In this document: piece after piece, positions 1-9,219 of the stretch
Layout: each line of letters begins with the position of its first letter
How positions within the stretch are numbered: the first letter of the stretch is position 1
DNA from: Persephonella sp.
GTDB lineage: Bacteria > Aquificota > Aquificia > Aquificales > Hydrogenothermaceae
Direction of reading: 5' to 3'
Length of the DNA: 37,858 nucleotides
NCBI GenBank assembly: GCA_030949555.1
Contig: JAUZSJ010000013.1
Location: forward strand, 1-37,858
Translations under genes and position numbers: made by a program
The notes under the pieces: model-generated
The model's input: the letters and a program-made list of their open reading frames with translations, nothing else
Told to the model about the DNA's origin: nothing
The model's database searches: none

Positions 1-126
1 AAATTTGTTATAACAGCTCTTGTTACTACAGATACAGTATTCTCATCCACACCTCAGAATTTCAAAATCGTATGCAAAATAGAAAATTTTTGCTTTCTAA
101 ACCCATTCTTGTTCGCTTTAGCTCAC

Positions 127-143
127 CTAATTCAAAGAATTAG
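127..143. repeat. Small perfect hairpin ctaattc-aaa-gaattag, possible subterminal hairpin of the IS remnant
   Basis: 7-bp inverted repeat with 3-nt loop ~100 bp upstream of the tnpB remnant; IS200/IS605 ends are recognised as hairpins. Confidence 0.3.
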
Positions 144-239
144 TAGCAATGGGATACAGAAAGCACGGCGGGCCAAAAACCGTTTAAGCGTTTTCTTTTC
201 CATTTTAACTTAAAAGGCTTGCTTTTTTCGTTAAATGAC

Positions 240-1150
240 CATAACCTAAACCAATATGACCTATACAACAAAACTAAAAGACGCCTCTATACACAAAAAT
301 CACTACAAAGCAGTAGATCACAGCAACAAATTGCCTTAGGATGAACTTTCAAGAGTGCTGGCAAAAATTTTTCAAATATCTACAAACCCCAGAAAAATAT
401 CACCCATCACCAGTGAAAACCACCAAAATACAAAAGCAGTAAATCACTAGCCTCACAGACCAGTAATATATGACAAAACAGGATTTAAGATAGAAGGGAA
501 GCACCATACGACTAAGTCTATCAAAAGAGCTTAAAACAGCATCTAAAAGAAAAACACAGCATAGATATAAACTATCTAACAATAGAAACAGGATTAGATT
601 TAAGCAGATTAGACATTTTAAATATCCAACGATAACCCCATACAAAAGCATGGTGGGAAGGTAACCTACAGGCTAAAACATCGTATATCAAAAGAAGTAG
701 AAAGAAATAAAACCACAAAAAAGATAAAGCCTCAGCAATAGACTATGGAGTATCAAACTTTGGGGGCTTTAGTAATAGAAGGACATCCAATAAGCTATAT
801 AATAGATGGCAAAGGGATACAAAAGCATATTAAGAAAATACCTACAAGCATAATAGACCAGATGTTAAGCCTTTACCACACGGTAGAGTATCAAAGCAGG
901 ATAGAATATGAAAAGCAATGGATATGGTATAAAAACATTTTTAGTAGATGAGAGCTATACTTCAGGTGTGGACAGTATGATTAATCATACTGTTTCAAAA
1001 GAAAACTACACACCTGAAGCAAGAAAGCATAGAGGATTGTTTAAAAGTGTATTTGGTTTAATTAATGCGGATTTAAACGGAGCAAGGAACATACTCAAAA
1101 AATTTAAAAAGAGTTTTCACGACATATATCTCGTTTACTTTTACTGACAC
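240..1150 (+). pseudogene. tnpB: Decayed IS200/IS605-type TnpB (RuvC-like nuclease) remnant
   Basis: RuvC-I-like 'AIDYGVSN' at ~735-760, then 'GALVIEGHPISYIIDGKGIQKHIKKI', then C-terminal 'DESYTSGVDS...KENYTPEARKHRGLFKSVFGLINADLNGARNILKKF' typical of TnpB. Multiple stops and frameshifts; RuvC-II region apparently deleted around 890-910. Confidence 0.85.
960..1019. repeat. Nested inverted repeats inside the tnpB remnant
   Basis: CTTCAGGTGTG (960-970) / CACACCTGAAG (1009-1019) encloses a perfect 20-bp palindrome CAGTATGATTAATCATACTG (973-992). Confidence 0.8.
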
Positions 1151-1312
1151 ATAAAGTACTGAGAGACACTCAACAAGCCCGATAGCATAAGAGCATATGG
1201 ATTCATAATCAACAGAAATCTAAAATATCTTTAAGAAAGGTCACCGTAAAAGCCATATGATGATAAAAATCATTCTTGATTTTATCTCAAAACAGGTTAT
1301 ACTGTTTTTACT

Positions 1313-1600
1313 ATGAGAAAGTTATTACTGGTTATTGTTCTTACTGGATCTGTATTTTACACATTCCACGACTTTGTATTTTACAAAGTCGACCCGTGCA
1401 TGCAGTATGTGGAAACTGCATACAAAGTGACAGACAGATACTGTGAGATACATGAAAATCTCCACATGCCATACATAAAACCGTTTACACACATCCCTAT
1501 AAACGAAAAATTTTCAGAGAGCTACTCTTTTAACTACAGGAAACCACAGTTAAAACCTTTGGTTTCGGACATATTCAAACCTCCCAAACATACTGCCTGA
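1313..1600 (+). CDS. Small hypothetical protein with N-terminal hydrophobic/signal segment
   Basis: 95-aa ORF directly upstream of the efflux operon; N-terminus MRKLLLVIVLTGSVFYTF. Confidence 0.5.
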   Translation: MRKLLLVIVLTGSVFYTFHDFVFYKVDPCMQYVETAYKVTDRYCEIHENLHMPYIKPFTHIPINEKFSESYSFNYRKPQLKPLVSDIFKPPKHTA

Positions 1601-1654
1601 AAAACATCACAGCCTCATTCTGTCTTTTTGAAATAATTATTTCAGGAGGAAGTT

Positions 1655-2838
1655 ATGGTTTTATTCCGTCTGTTTACTCTGTTTTTATTAATGTTCTCCA
1701 TCTCCAGAGGAGAAACTCTACAGGAAGTTTTAGATTATGCTCTAAAAAACAGCCCCCAGATAAAGGCAAAAATTTATGAAGCAAAGGAATCAGAAGGTGA
1801 GATAAAGTCCGCTGAAGCCTTCCCAAACCCTGAAGCTTACATCCAGTTTGGAAGACTGTACTCCCAGTCAGAAAGTGGTTTTAATCTTACAGAGCTTTCC
1901 ATCCACCAGCCACTGAAACTGTGGGGAACAAGAAAAAACGCTGTAGAAGAAGCACTGCTCAAAAGAGAGGCAGCCCGGCTGCAGCTCCAGTTTTACAGAA
2001 ACCAGATTGCAGGAAACATATATAAAAAATTTTATGAAACACTATACTCAAAACATCTACTACAGATAAATAAACAGAGTTACAACCTGTCAAAATCTGT
2101 ATATCAGCTGGTTAAAAAAAGTTATCAGCTTGGAGAGGAAACAAAGTTAAATCTGCTGAGAGCTGAAAAGGAACTGAAACTATCCCAGATTGAGCTGAAA
2201 CAGGCAGAAAACTTATACACAGCGAAACTGAAAGAGCTATCAGCTTTAGCAGGTAAAGACATAAAGGATGTAGAAGGCGATTTTTCAAAGCTGACAGACT
2301 TTAAAGACTTTTCCATCAGGGAACTGCCAGAGATTAGATATCTTGAAAAGATATCACAGTCTATTGACAGAGCCATACAGGTTCAGAAAGGACTGTCTAA
2401 GCCTCAGATAGGTGTTGAGTTCATAGCAGGTGAAGATGCTGCAGAGTTAGGAAAGTATGAGTTTGGTATAGGCTTAACAGCTACTGTTCCTGTTTTCTAC
2501 AGAAAACAGGGGGAGATAATAAAACTTATAAACAGAAAAAAAAGCATATTATCTGAAAAAAAGCAGAAAGAACTTATATACAGCTCAAAAATCCAGAACC
2601 TGAAGAGCAGATACTTTCTGCTGAAAAAACAGCTTATAGAGATAGACAGTCAAATTATTCCCTCAATGGAAGATGCTCTGAAGTTAGCTACAGAAAGCTA
2701 CAGAATGAGAGCAATAACCCTTTTGAACTTTCAGACATAAAAAGGCAGTACTTTGAGACATTTCTATATAGAGCATCCTTACTTAAGGAGATACACGACA
2801 TTACTGGAGAATACATAAAGATAGGAGGAATGAGATGA
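1655..2838 (+). CDS. TolC/CusC-family outer membrane efflux protein (frameshifted near 2720)
   Basis: Signal peptide, TolC-like 'ALKNSPQIKAKIYEAKESEGEIKSAEAFPNPEAYIQFGR'; SD aggagg upstream. Homology resumes in another frame (FELSDIKRQYFETFLYRASLLKEIHDITGEYIKIGGMR*) after a T-run. Confidence 0.85.
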
Positions 2839-3925
2839 AAAAGTTTATAACAGTTCTGACAGTTATCCTGATAAGCATAAATGCATTTGCAGGGGGGAGG
2901 ACATGGACACGACGAACATTTGGATGAAGAGTTTGTTCTTACTGAAGATGTTGTAAAAAAGCTTGGAATAAAGTGGGAAACAGTAAAAGAAAGGGAAGTA
3001 TTTATCAAGAAAAAATATCCTGCAGTAGTAAAGGATGACCTGACTCTGTCTGAAGCTATCTACTCGCCTGTTGAAGGAATTATAAAAAAGCTGTTAGTTA
3101 AAGAAGGAGATCCTGTTAAAAAGGGGCAGAGAGTTGCTCTCATATACTCACCAGAGATAAAAAAAACTGATTGCCCAGATTAAGCTTACACAGGTTCAGG
3201 TAAAAAATCTGAAAGCTATATATGAAAGGGAGAAAAAACTCTACCAGTCAGAAATTATTCCATACGGAAGATACTTTCAGGCAAAAGTAAACTACGAAAA
3301 TGCGAAAGGTAAACTTGAGGCTCTCACAGAATCCCTGAAAGCTTATGGAGAAATAGATGGACATCTACTGGTATTAAAGTCAGACATAGATGGATATGTT
3401 GCAAAACAGAACGTAGTATTGGGAGACAGTGTAGACATCAACAAACTGATTTTCAGGATACATTCCCACGAGAAACTGTGGGTAGTTGCGATGGTTCCTG
3501 TTAAAGATACAAAATTCTTCAGTAAAGGATTAAAAGTGGAGGTAATATCCCCACTGGGAAAAACGAAAGGCACTGTAGATTTTATCAGCCACAAAGTAGA
3601 CCCTGAGACAAAAAGGAATGATGTCAGAATCATAGGAGACAACAGCAATGATACATTAAAACCTAACATGTTCGTTGACGTTCTTATAAAAAGCAAAAAA
3701 ATAAAAGGCATCTTCATCCCTGAAAGCTCTGTGGTTATAAAAGACAACAGCCATTTTGTTTTTGTAAAAAAAGGAGAGCATGTGGAACCTGTAGAGGTGT
3801 TTTTGGGAGAAAAGATAGATGGATACTACAGAGTTATAGAGGGAGTAAAAACTGGAGACCAGATAATCATCAAAGGGGTGTCCTTCCTCAAAAGCCGATT
3901 CCTTGCAGAAACTGAAGGACACTGA
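2835..3925 (+). CDS. HME efflux periplasmic adaptor (membrane fusion) protein with His-rich N-terminus (two frameshifts)
   Basis: Fragments 2881-3183 and 3419-3925 carry MFP signatures ('YSPVEGIIKKLLVKEGDPVKKGQRVALIYSPE'). Breaks fall at the G6 run (~2891) and the A8 run (~3163). Confidence 0.85.
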
Positions 3926-3933
3926 GGAGGTCA

Positions 3934-6900
3934 GTGATGATAGCAGGAATCTTGCAGTATAGATTATTAGTAATCTTTGCCCTTATAGGAATTCTTTCTT
4001 ATGGATACTACTCTTTCAAAACCATACCTGTTGATACATTTCCTGACCCTACGCCACTACAGGTAAACATATACACAGAAGCACCTGGATACTCTGCCGA
4101 AGAGGTTGAGGCACTTATCACAAAAAGAATTGAAACAGTCATGTCAGGTATAAAGGATGTTGAGATGGTAAGGAGCACATCTATACCGGGACTGTCATAC
4201 GTTGCCATATTCTTCAAAGACGGAACTGACATTTATTTTGACAGAAGACTCGTTATGGAAAAACTGCCAGAAGCCCAGAGTCAACTACCAGAAGGCATTG
4301 TTCCAATAATGGGTCCAAACACCTCTGGTCTTGGTAATGTGCTTATTTATGCCCTTATATCTGACAATCCTGAATACTCTCTTACAGACCTGAAAGCCAT
4401 TCAGGAATGGCTTATCAAACCTATACTGAAATCAGTTGATGGGGTGGAAGATATATCCCAGTGGGGTCCAGAAAAAGCATTCCTGATAAAACCATATCCT
4501 GAGAAACTGCTGAAATACAACATAACATTAGAAGACATATTTGAGGCTGTTGAGAAAAACGGCGGTCTGGCAGGAGGAGGATACACAAAAACACCAGAAG
4601 GAGACCTTGTTATCAGAACTGTTGCCAGCATAACCGACATAAAACAGATAGGTCAGATACCTGTAAAGGTGGAGCATGGAACAGTCGTAAGAATAAAAGA
4701 TGTAGCAGATGTTGAAGAAGGAGAAATTCCCCAGAGAAGAGGAGCTTTCACACTAAACGGTAACGAGGTTCAGGGAAATATCGTCCTTAAAAGGATTCAC
4801 ACAAACACAAAAGAGCTCATACAGAAGCTAAAGGCTGAGATAGACAGAATCAACTCAGAAGTTCTACCTGACGGAGTGAAAATTCATATCTTATATGACC
4901 AGTCCTACCTGACAGACAAAGCATTATCCACAATAGAAAAAGCCCTCTTAGAAGGAATAATACTTGTCTCTATCGCCATGATGATATATCTGTGGAATGT
5001 GAGGGCTGCCCTTTTAGTCATACTCTCTATACCCTTTACCCTATTAATCGCTTTTGGTGTTATGAAGAATTTAGGCCTTACAGCAGACCTTATGTCCCTT
5101 GGGGGACTTGCCATTGGACTTGGTCTGTTTGCAGATGCAACAGTTGTTGTAATTGAAAACATATTCAGACATATAAGCCATCACAGAGAAAAATACAAAG
5201 ATAAAAATTTCCGACTGGAAATTATAAAACTGTCTGTTCAGGAAATAACAAAACCTGTGTTCTTTGCAATTCTTATAATAATGGTTGTCTTTCTACCTAT
5301 TTTTAGTTTTGAAGGAGTTGAAGGAAAATACTTCAAACCACTTGCCCTCACGATTATCGTTGCCTTAGGTGCATCCCTGCTGGTAGCTTTCGCATTTATG
5401 CCTGTTCTTGCATACTTCGGGCTAAAGCCTGGCAGTGAGAAAAGTCTGGTTATGGACTTCATAGAAAAGGTATATCTGAAGATACTGAAAAGTGCTATGA
5501 GAATAGGCCTGGTTCTATTTCTTGGAACAGCAATTTTATTCGGAGGCTCAATATACCTCCTCACAAAAATAGGAACAGAGTTTACACCAGAGCTTGATGA
5601 AGGAGCTGTCCTGTTAGAGGTTTTCCTTGATACAAACATATCGAGAGAAGAAGCTAAAAAGTTAGCAAACATTATAGAAGAAAGGGCAAAATCCTTTGAT
5701 GTTGTAACAAATGCTTTTTCAACAGTAGGAAGGGCAGAAAAGGGAGAGGTTACAGATGTTTCTTACTTTGAAACATGGATACTACTGAAGCCTTATAACC
5801 AGTGGAAGGAACTTAAAACAAGAAAAGAGTTTGAGCAGGCACTGAGAGAAAAACTGAAAGACCTTCCTGTTGCAGGTCTTGTATTTACACAGCCTATAGC
5901 AATGAGAATAGAGGAACTACTTTCTGGTGTAAGGGCAACAGTAGCAGTAAAAGTATTTGGAGAAGACCTGAAAAAGATTAATGAGATAGCAATGAAGGTT
6001 GAGGATGTTGCGAAAGGTATAAAAGGAGCTGTTGACGTAGAAACAGAAATTCAGTCAGGAAGACTTCAGCTCCAGATAATTCCAGACTACGAAAAACTGT
6101 ACAGATATGGATATACTGTAGAAAGACTGTTAGATTTAGCTGGTAAATTTATGGCTGGGACAGAGGCAAACGAACTTAGGAAGGGACTTATCAGTTTTCC
6201 TGTCATAGTAAAACTTCCAGAAGAGACAATGGATAGCATAGAAAAGATAAAAAATATCCCCCTTCTGAAAAAAGAAGATGGAACAATACTCAGACTTCAG
6301 GATGTCGCACAGGTAAAGATAGTTCCGGGATTTTCAAAAATAAGGCATGAAAATGGACTCAGATATGCCCTCGTCCAGATGAACATTGAAGACAGAGATT
6401 TAGGTGGATTTATAAAAGAGTTAAGGGAAAAAATAGAGCAGAACATTTCTCTTCCAGAAGGATACTTTATTAAATTTGCAGGACAGTTTGAAAATCAGGA
6501 AAGGGCTATGAAAAAACTTTCCATCATAGTTCCTATTGCTATACTGCTGATATTTGTACTCCTTTACCTGAACTATAATACTGTAAGAGATGCCTTTATA
6601 ATCATGCTAAATGTGCCATTTGCAACTATAGGGGGAATTCTCTCCTTGTATATATCAGGATTTAACCTCTCTGTTCCAGCTGCAATAGGATTTATTGCAG
6701 TATTTGGTATAGCAACCCTTAATGGTGTTGTTCTGGTTTCATACATAAGACAGATGTTAGACGAAGGATTCAGTATAGAAGAATCTATAAATAAAGCTGC
6801 AAGACTGAGACTAAGGCCTATACTGATAACAGCTACAGCAGCTTCTCTTGGTCTTGTACCTATACTGTTTACCCAGGACATAGGGTCAGAGATACAGAAA

Positions 6901-7005
6901 CCTATTGCAGTGGTCGTAATAGGAGGAATATTCACATCAACATTTTTAACGCTGATACTTCTGCCTGTAGTCTATAAGTTTGTCTATAAACTGAGAAGAG
7001 CTTGA
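3934..7005 (+). CDS. CusA/CzcA-family heavy-metal RND efflux pump
   Basis: 1023 aa, intact; RND N-terminus 'LVIFALIGILSYGYYSFKTIPVDTFPDPTPLQVNIYTEAPGYSAEEVE', TM4 motif 'GLGLFADATVVVIENIFRH'. Confidence 0.95.
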   Translation: MMIAGILQYRLLVIFALIGILSYGYYSFKTIPVDTFPDPTPLQVNIYTEAPGYSAEEVEALITKRIETVMSGIKDVEMVRSTSIPGLSYVAIFFKDGTDIYFDRRLVMEKLPEAQSQLPEGIVPIMGPNTSGLGNVLIYALISDNPEYSLTDLKAIQEWLIKPILKSVDGVEDISQWGPEKAFLIKPYPEKLLKYNITLEDIFEAVEKNGGLAGGGYTKTPEGDLVIRTVASITDIKQIGQIPVKVEHGTVVRIKDVADVEEGEIPQRRGAFTLNGNEVQGNIVLKRIHTNTKELIQKLKAEIDRINSEVLPDGVKIHILYDQSYLTDKALSTIEKALLEGIILVSIAMMIYLWNVRAALLVILSIPFTLLIAFGVMKNLGLTADLMSLGGLAIGLGLFADATVVVIENIFRHISHHREKYKDKNFRLEIIKLSVQEITKPVFFAILIIMVVFLPIFSFEGVEGKYFKPLALTIIVALGASLLVAFAFMPVLAYFGLKPGSEKSLVMDFIEKVYLKILKSAMRIGLVLFLGTAILFGGSIYLLTKIGTEFTPELDEGAVLLEVFLDTNISREEAKKLANIIEERAKSFDVVTNAFSTVGRAEKGEVTDVSYFETWILLKPYNQWKELKTRKEFEQALREKLKDLPVAGLVFTQPIAMRIEELLSGVRATVAVKVFGEDLKKINEIAMKVEDVAKGIKGAVDVETEIQSGRLQLQIIPDYEKLYRYGYTVERLLDLAGKFMAGTEANELRKGLISFPVIVKLPEETMDSIEKIKNIPLLKKEDGTILRLQDVAQVKIVPGFSKIRHENGLRYALVQMNIEDRDLGGFIKELREKIEQNISLPEGYFIKFAGQFENQERAMKKLSIIVPIAILLIFVLLYLNYNTVRDAFIIMLNVPFATIGGILSLYISGFNLSVPAAIGFIAVFGIATLNGVVLVSYIRQMLDEGFSIEESINKAARLRLRPILITATAASLGLVPILFTQDIGSEIQKPIAVVVIGGIFTSTFLTLILLPVVYKFVYKLRRA

Positions 7006-7007
7006 AT

Positions 7008-7027
7008 CAGGGGGCTTTTTGCCCCTG
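7008..7027 (+). terminator. Possible terminator hairpin after the RND gene
   Basis: CAGGGG-gcttttTg-CCCCTG stem-loop immediately after the stop codon; no clear U-tract. Confidence 0.4.
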
Positions 7028-7089
7028 TTGATAATTAAACACACTTTATTTAACTTAAAGATATAACTTTTAAACAAGAGGAGACTACC

Positions 7090-7581
7090 ATGGAATTTTT
7101 AGCACAGTTTCATCCACCAATGGTTCATTTCGCTATAGCTCTGGTTATAACAGGAGTTGTGTTTGATATATTAGGATTTATCTTCAAAAAAGAAAGCCTG
7201 AAAAATGCAGGTTTCTGGACCATTATGTTTGGCATTCTGGCTGTATGGGGAGCAACATTTACAGGACACGAAGCTGAGGAGTTAGTTGAAGATGCAATTA
7301 AAGGAACTGTAGCCTATGAGATTTTAGAGCAGCACGAGGAAATAGGGGAAATACTACCGTGGATAGTTACAGTCCTTGGTATAATCAGAACCTTCCTGCA
7401 TCTAAGGCCAAATAACAAAATATATATCATCTATCTGTTAGCTGGAATATTAGTTGCAGGCGCTGTTGGATATCAGGGAAGAATAGGTGGAAAGTTAGTT
7501 TTTGAACATGGTGTAGGAACAAAGGTTATGGAAAAATCAAAGTATAATAAGGAATACTACCATTCAGATGAAGACGACTGA
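7090..7581 (+). CDS. DUF2231-family membrane protein
   Basis: 'FHPPMVHFAIALVITGVVFDILGFIF...' is the hallmark DUF2231 N-terminal motif; SD gaggag upstream. Confidence 0.8.
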   Translation: MEFLAQFHPPMVHFAIALVITGVVFDILGFIFKKESLKNAGFWTIMFGILAVWGATFTGHEAEELVEDAIKGTVAYEILEQHEEIGEILPWIVTVLGIIRTFLHLRPNNKIYIIYLLAGILVAGAVGYQGRIGGKLVFEHGVGTKVMEKSKYNKEYYHSDEDD

Positions 7582-7830
7582 AGAAGCCGTTTCAAAAGGT
7601 TTAGGATTTGGTCTTACTTATGCTGTGAACTGCGTTGAGAACTCTTATAAGTCCTGATGCAGTACCGAGCCTCCAAAACTGTAACTACTGGTGGAGTATC
7701 AGCAATAGATACAATAGATGCATCTTCAGATGCACTGGAAATACACATATCAGATAAAATCACAGAAGAAAACCAATCACAAACATATATAGATAAAGCA
7801 ACAATAAGCACATTTTTATAGCAATAACAG

Positions 7831-7859
7831 AGCACTGTCTCCATAGCAAGAACAGTGCT
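7831..7859. repeat. Inverted repeat agcactgt-N13-acagtgct in the intergenic region upstream of the PqqD gene
   Basis: Perfect 8-bp arms; no protein-coding explanation for 7582-7932. Confidence 0.5.
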
Positions 7860-7932
7860 GATAGTAATACACTTTACAGGTAAGTTTATAAATAGTATTA
7901 TTTAGTTATATTACAATAACAAAGGGGATGGA

Positions 7933-8169
7933 ATGGACAGAATAAAACAGCTTGCTATAAACGATGAAGGTTTTGTTTTTGACCCATTAACTGGAGATAG
8001 TTTTACCGTAAACCAGACAGGGCTTTTTATACTGAAAAAACTAAAGGAAGGAAAAACTGAAGAAGAAATACTGCAGGAAATCACCGGAGAGTTTGAAGTA
8101 TCACAGGAAGAAGCAGAGAGGGATTTAATTGATTTTATAGAGAAACTGAGAAGTTACAGGCTCATTTAG
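7933..8169 (+). CDS. PqqD-like (RiPP recognition element family) small protein
   Basis: 78 aa 'FVFDPLTGDSFTVNQTGLFILKKLKEGKTEEEILQEITGEFEVSQEEAERDLIDFIEKLRSYRLI' matches the PqqD pattern; SD gggg upstream. Confidence 0.8.
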   Translation: MDRIKQLAINDEGFVFDPLTGDSFTVNQTGLFILKKLKEGKTEEEILQEITGEFEVSQEEAERDLIDFIEKLRSYRLI

Positions 8170-8178
8170 GAGTAAAAG

Positions 8179-9219
8179 ATGGAGATTAAGATAGCTGTTT
8201 CAGGAATTAATGCTGTTGACAACCCTGGTCCAGGTATAGGCGTCGCAAAAAGCCTATTGGAAGCTGAAGATTTTTCAGCTGAAATAGTAGGACTTGCATA
8301 TGACGCTATGGAACCTGGTATATATATGGACTGGATAGTCAAAAAATCATTTATCATGCCATATCCTTCTGGTGGACATGATGCCTTTATAAACAGACTT
8401 CTTTACATAAAAGAAAACTACGGAATGGATTTTTTTATGCCTGTTTTAGATGCAGAACTTCCTGTGGTTATAAAATACAGTCATGAACTTGAAAAAAACG
8501 GAATAAAAACATTTTTGCCCACCTACGAGCAGTTTAAACTGAGGTCAAAAGATAGATTAGAGGAAATAGCAAACAACATAGGTATTGAAATACCAAAATC
8601 AGAGGTGGTTACATCTTATGAAGAGTTAATCAAAGCAATAGAAAAAATAGGTCTTCCTGTTATGGTTAAAGGAGCATTTTATAAAGCTTACAGAGCATTC
8701 ACAACACAGGAAGCCGTCAGTTATTACAACAAAATTGTTGCCCAGTGGGGATACCCTATAATTGTTCAGCAGGTTGTTTCTGGAGAAGAGATGAATGTTG
8801 TAGCAGCTGGTGATGGGGAAGGAAGTTCCCTTGGAATGGTTGGAATAAAAAAGGTATGGATAACGGAACTTGGGAAAATATGGACAGGAATCACCATAAA
8901 AAATGAGAAGATGCTCAGTGCATCCCAGAAATTTATTGAAAAGTACAGCTGGAAAGGGGCATTCGAACTTGAATGTATAGTTGATACAAAAGAGAGCAGA
9001 GTATATCTGATTGAGATTAATCCACGTTTTCCTGCATGGTCTTACTTTTCTACAGGCGTTGGAGTAAACATAGCTGCCAATATAATAAGAAAATCTTTCG
9101 GTATGCCTGTTAAAAATTATACAGACTATCCAGCAGGGAAATTATATGTAAGATTTACAGACGACCTTGTAACCGATATGGAAAGATTCCAGAAAATAAT
9201 AACCAGAGGTGAAAGCTGA
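8179..9219 (+). CDS. ATP-grasp domain ligase
   Basis: Carbamoyl-phosphate-synthase-like ATP-grasp pattern: 'LPVMVKGAFYKAYRAF', 'YPIIVQQVVSGEEMNVV', 'YLIEINPRFPAW'. Confidence 0.85.
   Translation: MEIKIAVSGINAVDNPGPGIGVAKSLLEAEDFSAEIVGLAYDAMEPGIYMDWIVKKSFIMPYPSGGHDAFINRLLYIKENYGMDFFMPVLDAELPVVIKYSHELEKNGIKTFLPTYEQFKLRSKDRLEEIANNIGIEIPKSEVVTSYEELIKAIEKIGLPVMVKGAFYKAYRAFTTQEAVSYYNKIVAQWGYPIIVQQVVSGEEMNVVAAGDGEGSSLGMVGIKKVWITELGKIWTGITIKNEKMLSASQKFIEKYSWKGAFELECIVDTKESRVYLIEINPRFPAWSYFSTGVGVNIAANIIRKSFGMPVKNYTDYPAGKLYVRFTDDLVTDMERFQKIITRGES

Noticed and set aside
400-651. Minus-strand 83-aa ORF MLLYGVIVGYLKCLICLNL...
   Set aside because: Low-complexity hydrophobic antisense of the decayed tnpB N-terminal region; no plausible homology.
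2881-3183. Separate short metal-binding protein starting MHLQGGGHGHDEHLDEEF
   Set aside because: Removing one G from the G6 run joins it to the signal peptide starting at 2835; it is the N-terminus of the periplasmic adaptor.
3343-3747. Antisense ORFs over the efflux operon (3343-3747, 4008-4232, 4905-5162, 5238-5672, 6573-6935)
   Set aside because: Opposite a well-supported MFP/RND coding frame; compositional mirror ORFs.
7614-7844. Minus-strand 76-aa ORF upstream of the PqqD gene
   Set aside because: No recognisable domain, no good RBS noted; likely chance ORF in spacer. I also considered an IS605 end remnant but could not support it.
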